DNA of 64,000 bases from Microvirgula aerodenitrificans DSM 15089. Lineage in GTDB: Bacteria > Pseudomonadota > Gammaproteobacteria > Burkholderiales > Aquaspirillaceae. The notes below the pieces were generated by a model, which saw nothing but the letters and a program-made list of their open reading frames with translations, was not told where the DNA came from and made no database searches. Numbering within the stretch: the first letter of the stretch is position 1; every line of letters begins with the position of its first letter. The position numbers were made by a program, and so were the translations under genes. Location of the stretch: positions 23,582-87,581 of the forward strand of contig NZ_JHVK01000017.1 in NCBI RefSeq assembly GCF_000620105.1, read 5' to 3'. Positions 63,345 to 64,000 of this stretch are shown here, piece after piece.

Positions 63345-63380
63345 AAAGGCGTTATCCGCATTGGCGGGTAACGCCTTTTT
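63345..63380 (+). terminator. Terminator of the dCache receptor gene
   Basis: Stem AAAGGCGTTA-CCGC / GCGG-TAACGCCTTT, with one bulged base on each side, a short loop and five T. The following gap to 63628 is AT-richer and holds a small perfect hairpin TGCATTT / AAATGCA (63546-63561), but no gene. Confidence 0.85.
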
Positions 63381-63628
63381 CTGTTTGTGGCGGGTCCCTG
63401 TATTCCATTCATCAGGCCGGAGTGGCAGCGCAGCTGGCACCCCTTATAAATCATTCAAATACCTGATGTGCCAGAGGAAACCATGCCGGTTTCGGTTCTC
63501 GAAACGGCCTGTTCCTCCATGTGATTCCTCGTGTTTTTTCACTCTTGCATTTTTAAATGCAGGCCCTGCTGTTGCCCGCATTCAGCCCATGCCATGCATG
63601 GAATTCTTCATGCAGATCAGGAGTTGTC

Positions 63629-64000
63629 ATGCCTGCCGAACATTCCCTCGCGTCATCTGCCGTTTCCGTCGCCCCGCCGACCCTGCCCACCATCCACGAC
63701 GCCCTTCCCGGCCCCGGTGACGGCAGCGGGCCCACCCTCGCCGCCGGCCTGGTCTCGTTCGACATCCCGCTGTCTCTCCCCGTCGCCCGCGAATCCACCC
63801 CCGCCCTGACCCTCGGCTACAGCGCCGGCGCCGGCAACGGCCCCTGCGGCACCGGCTGGCGGCTCGCCCTGCCGACCATCCAGCGCCGCACCCGCCTCGG
63901 CGTTCCGCAGTACAACGACGACGACGTGTTCGTCGGCCCCGATGGCGAACCGCTGGTTCCCCAGCTCGGGGCTGACGGCAAGGTGGTGGTGCAAACCGGC
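63629..64000 (+). CDS. SpvB/TcaC-type toxin protein (insecticidal toxin complex B component or RHS-like), 5' end only
   Basis: Open from the ATG at 63629 (AGGAG 7 nt upstream) to the right edge: 124 codons without a stop. After a short Ala/Ser/Pro-rich lead, FDIPLSLPVARESTPALTLGYSAGAGNGPCGTGWRLALPTIQRRTRLGVPQYNDDDVFVGPDGEPLVP is the SpvB N-terminal domain (PF03534), used by Salmonella SpvB, TcaC/TcdB and related secreted toxins. Any effector, RHS repeats or partner TcA/TcC genes would lie to the right. The preceding 320-bp gap and low-GC leader suggest a separate regulatory unit. Confidence 0.88.
   Translation, partial: MPAEHSLASSAVSVAPPTLPTIHDALPGPGDGSGPTLAAGLVSFDIPLSLPVARESTPALTLGYSAGAGNGPCGTGWRLALPTIQRRTRLGVPQYNDDDVFVGPDGEPLVPQLGADGKVVVQTG

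Noticed and set aside
1..64000. tRNA, rRNA or CRISPR features
   Set aside because: I looked for cloverleaf-like patterns, rRNA signatures and regularly spaced repeats and found none I could support by eye.

Overview
The window is GC-rich, densely coded Gram-negative DNA. The gene content points to a motile, polyhydroxyalkanoate-storing betaproteobacterium. It includes seven methyl-accepting chemotaxis receptors, a phasin, HU, several LysR regulators, an RstAB-like system, an RND pump under a SoxR box and a YbhFSR-type exporter. A Chromobacteriaceae/Neisseriales relative is my best inference, but no rRNA or marker gene settles it. I see no tRNA, rRNA or CRISPR array.

Layout. (1) 1-13.6 kb is a sensory island. 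It holds an XRE regulator cut by the left edge, then two parallel triads, each made of an Aer-like PAS chemoreceptor, a PAS histidine kinase and a c-di-GMP response regulator. Triad 1 (546-5287) ends in an HD-GYP phosphodiesterase and triad 2 (7561-13564) ends in a REC-PAS-PAS-GGDEF-EAL protein. A YfcC-type transporter lies between them. The first receptor is frameshifted by an exact 19-bp tandem duplication in its signalling tip. The triad-1 kinase carries a FixL-like PAS with the heme-ligand spacing. (2) 13.6-18.3 kb has a small unknown protein, a PaaI-type thioesterase, a LysR gene divergent from a TauE/SafE permease, and an ampR-like gene divergent from a class A beta-lactamase. (3) 18.3-20.2 kb is mobile-element debris: a RelE/HigB-like toxin remnant with an in-frame stop, an orphan phage tail fibre and a frameshifted tail-fibre assembly gene. 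(4) 20.2-30.6 kb has a DUF1801 protein, an MFS exporter with a divergent LysR gene, a chimeric autotransporter remnant, a GNAT acetyltransferase, and soxR divergent from a complete MFP-RND-OMF efflux operon. The spacer between soxR and the operon contains a textbook SoxR box in a 19-bp-spaced promoter.

(5) 30.6-45.8 kb contains the first of two near-identical 4HB chemoreceptors, a glycine-zipper lipoprotein, a phasin, an ICMT-like membrane methyltransferase, a DUF1508 protein and an alpha/beta hydrolase with a Cys nucleophile. These are followed by an RstAB-like two-component pair and a TolC-HlyD-ABC-permease-permease export operon behind a palindromic operator. (6) 45.8-64 kb holds four more chemoreceptors: one HBM/4HB-like, two dCache and the 4HB twin. 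It also has a DsbA-SnoaL pair, two metallo-beta-lactamase-fold proteins each beside a LysR gene, HU, YegP, a DctA-like symporter, and the 5' end of an SpvB/TcaC-type toxin gene that runs off the right edge.

The main theme is environmental sensing (oxygen/redox, amino acids, redox-cycling drugs) coupled to chemotaxis, c-di-GMP and efflux. The least explained signals are noncoding. Four sequence blocks are conserved upstream of the twin 4HB receptors. A 57-bp element is shared upstream of two unrelated genes. The receptor frameshift repeat looks reversible.
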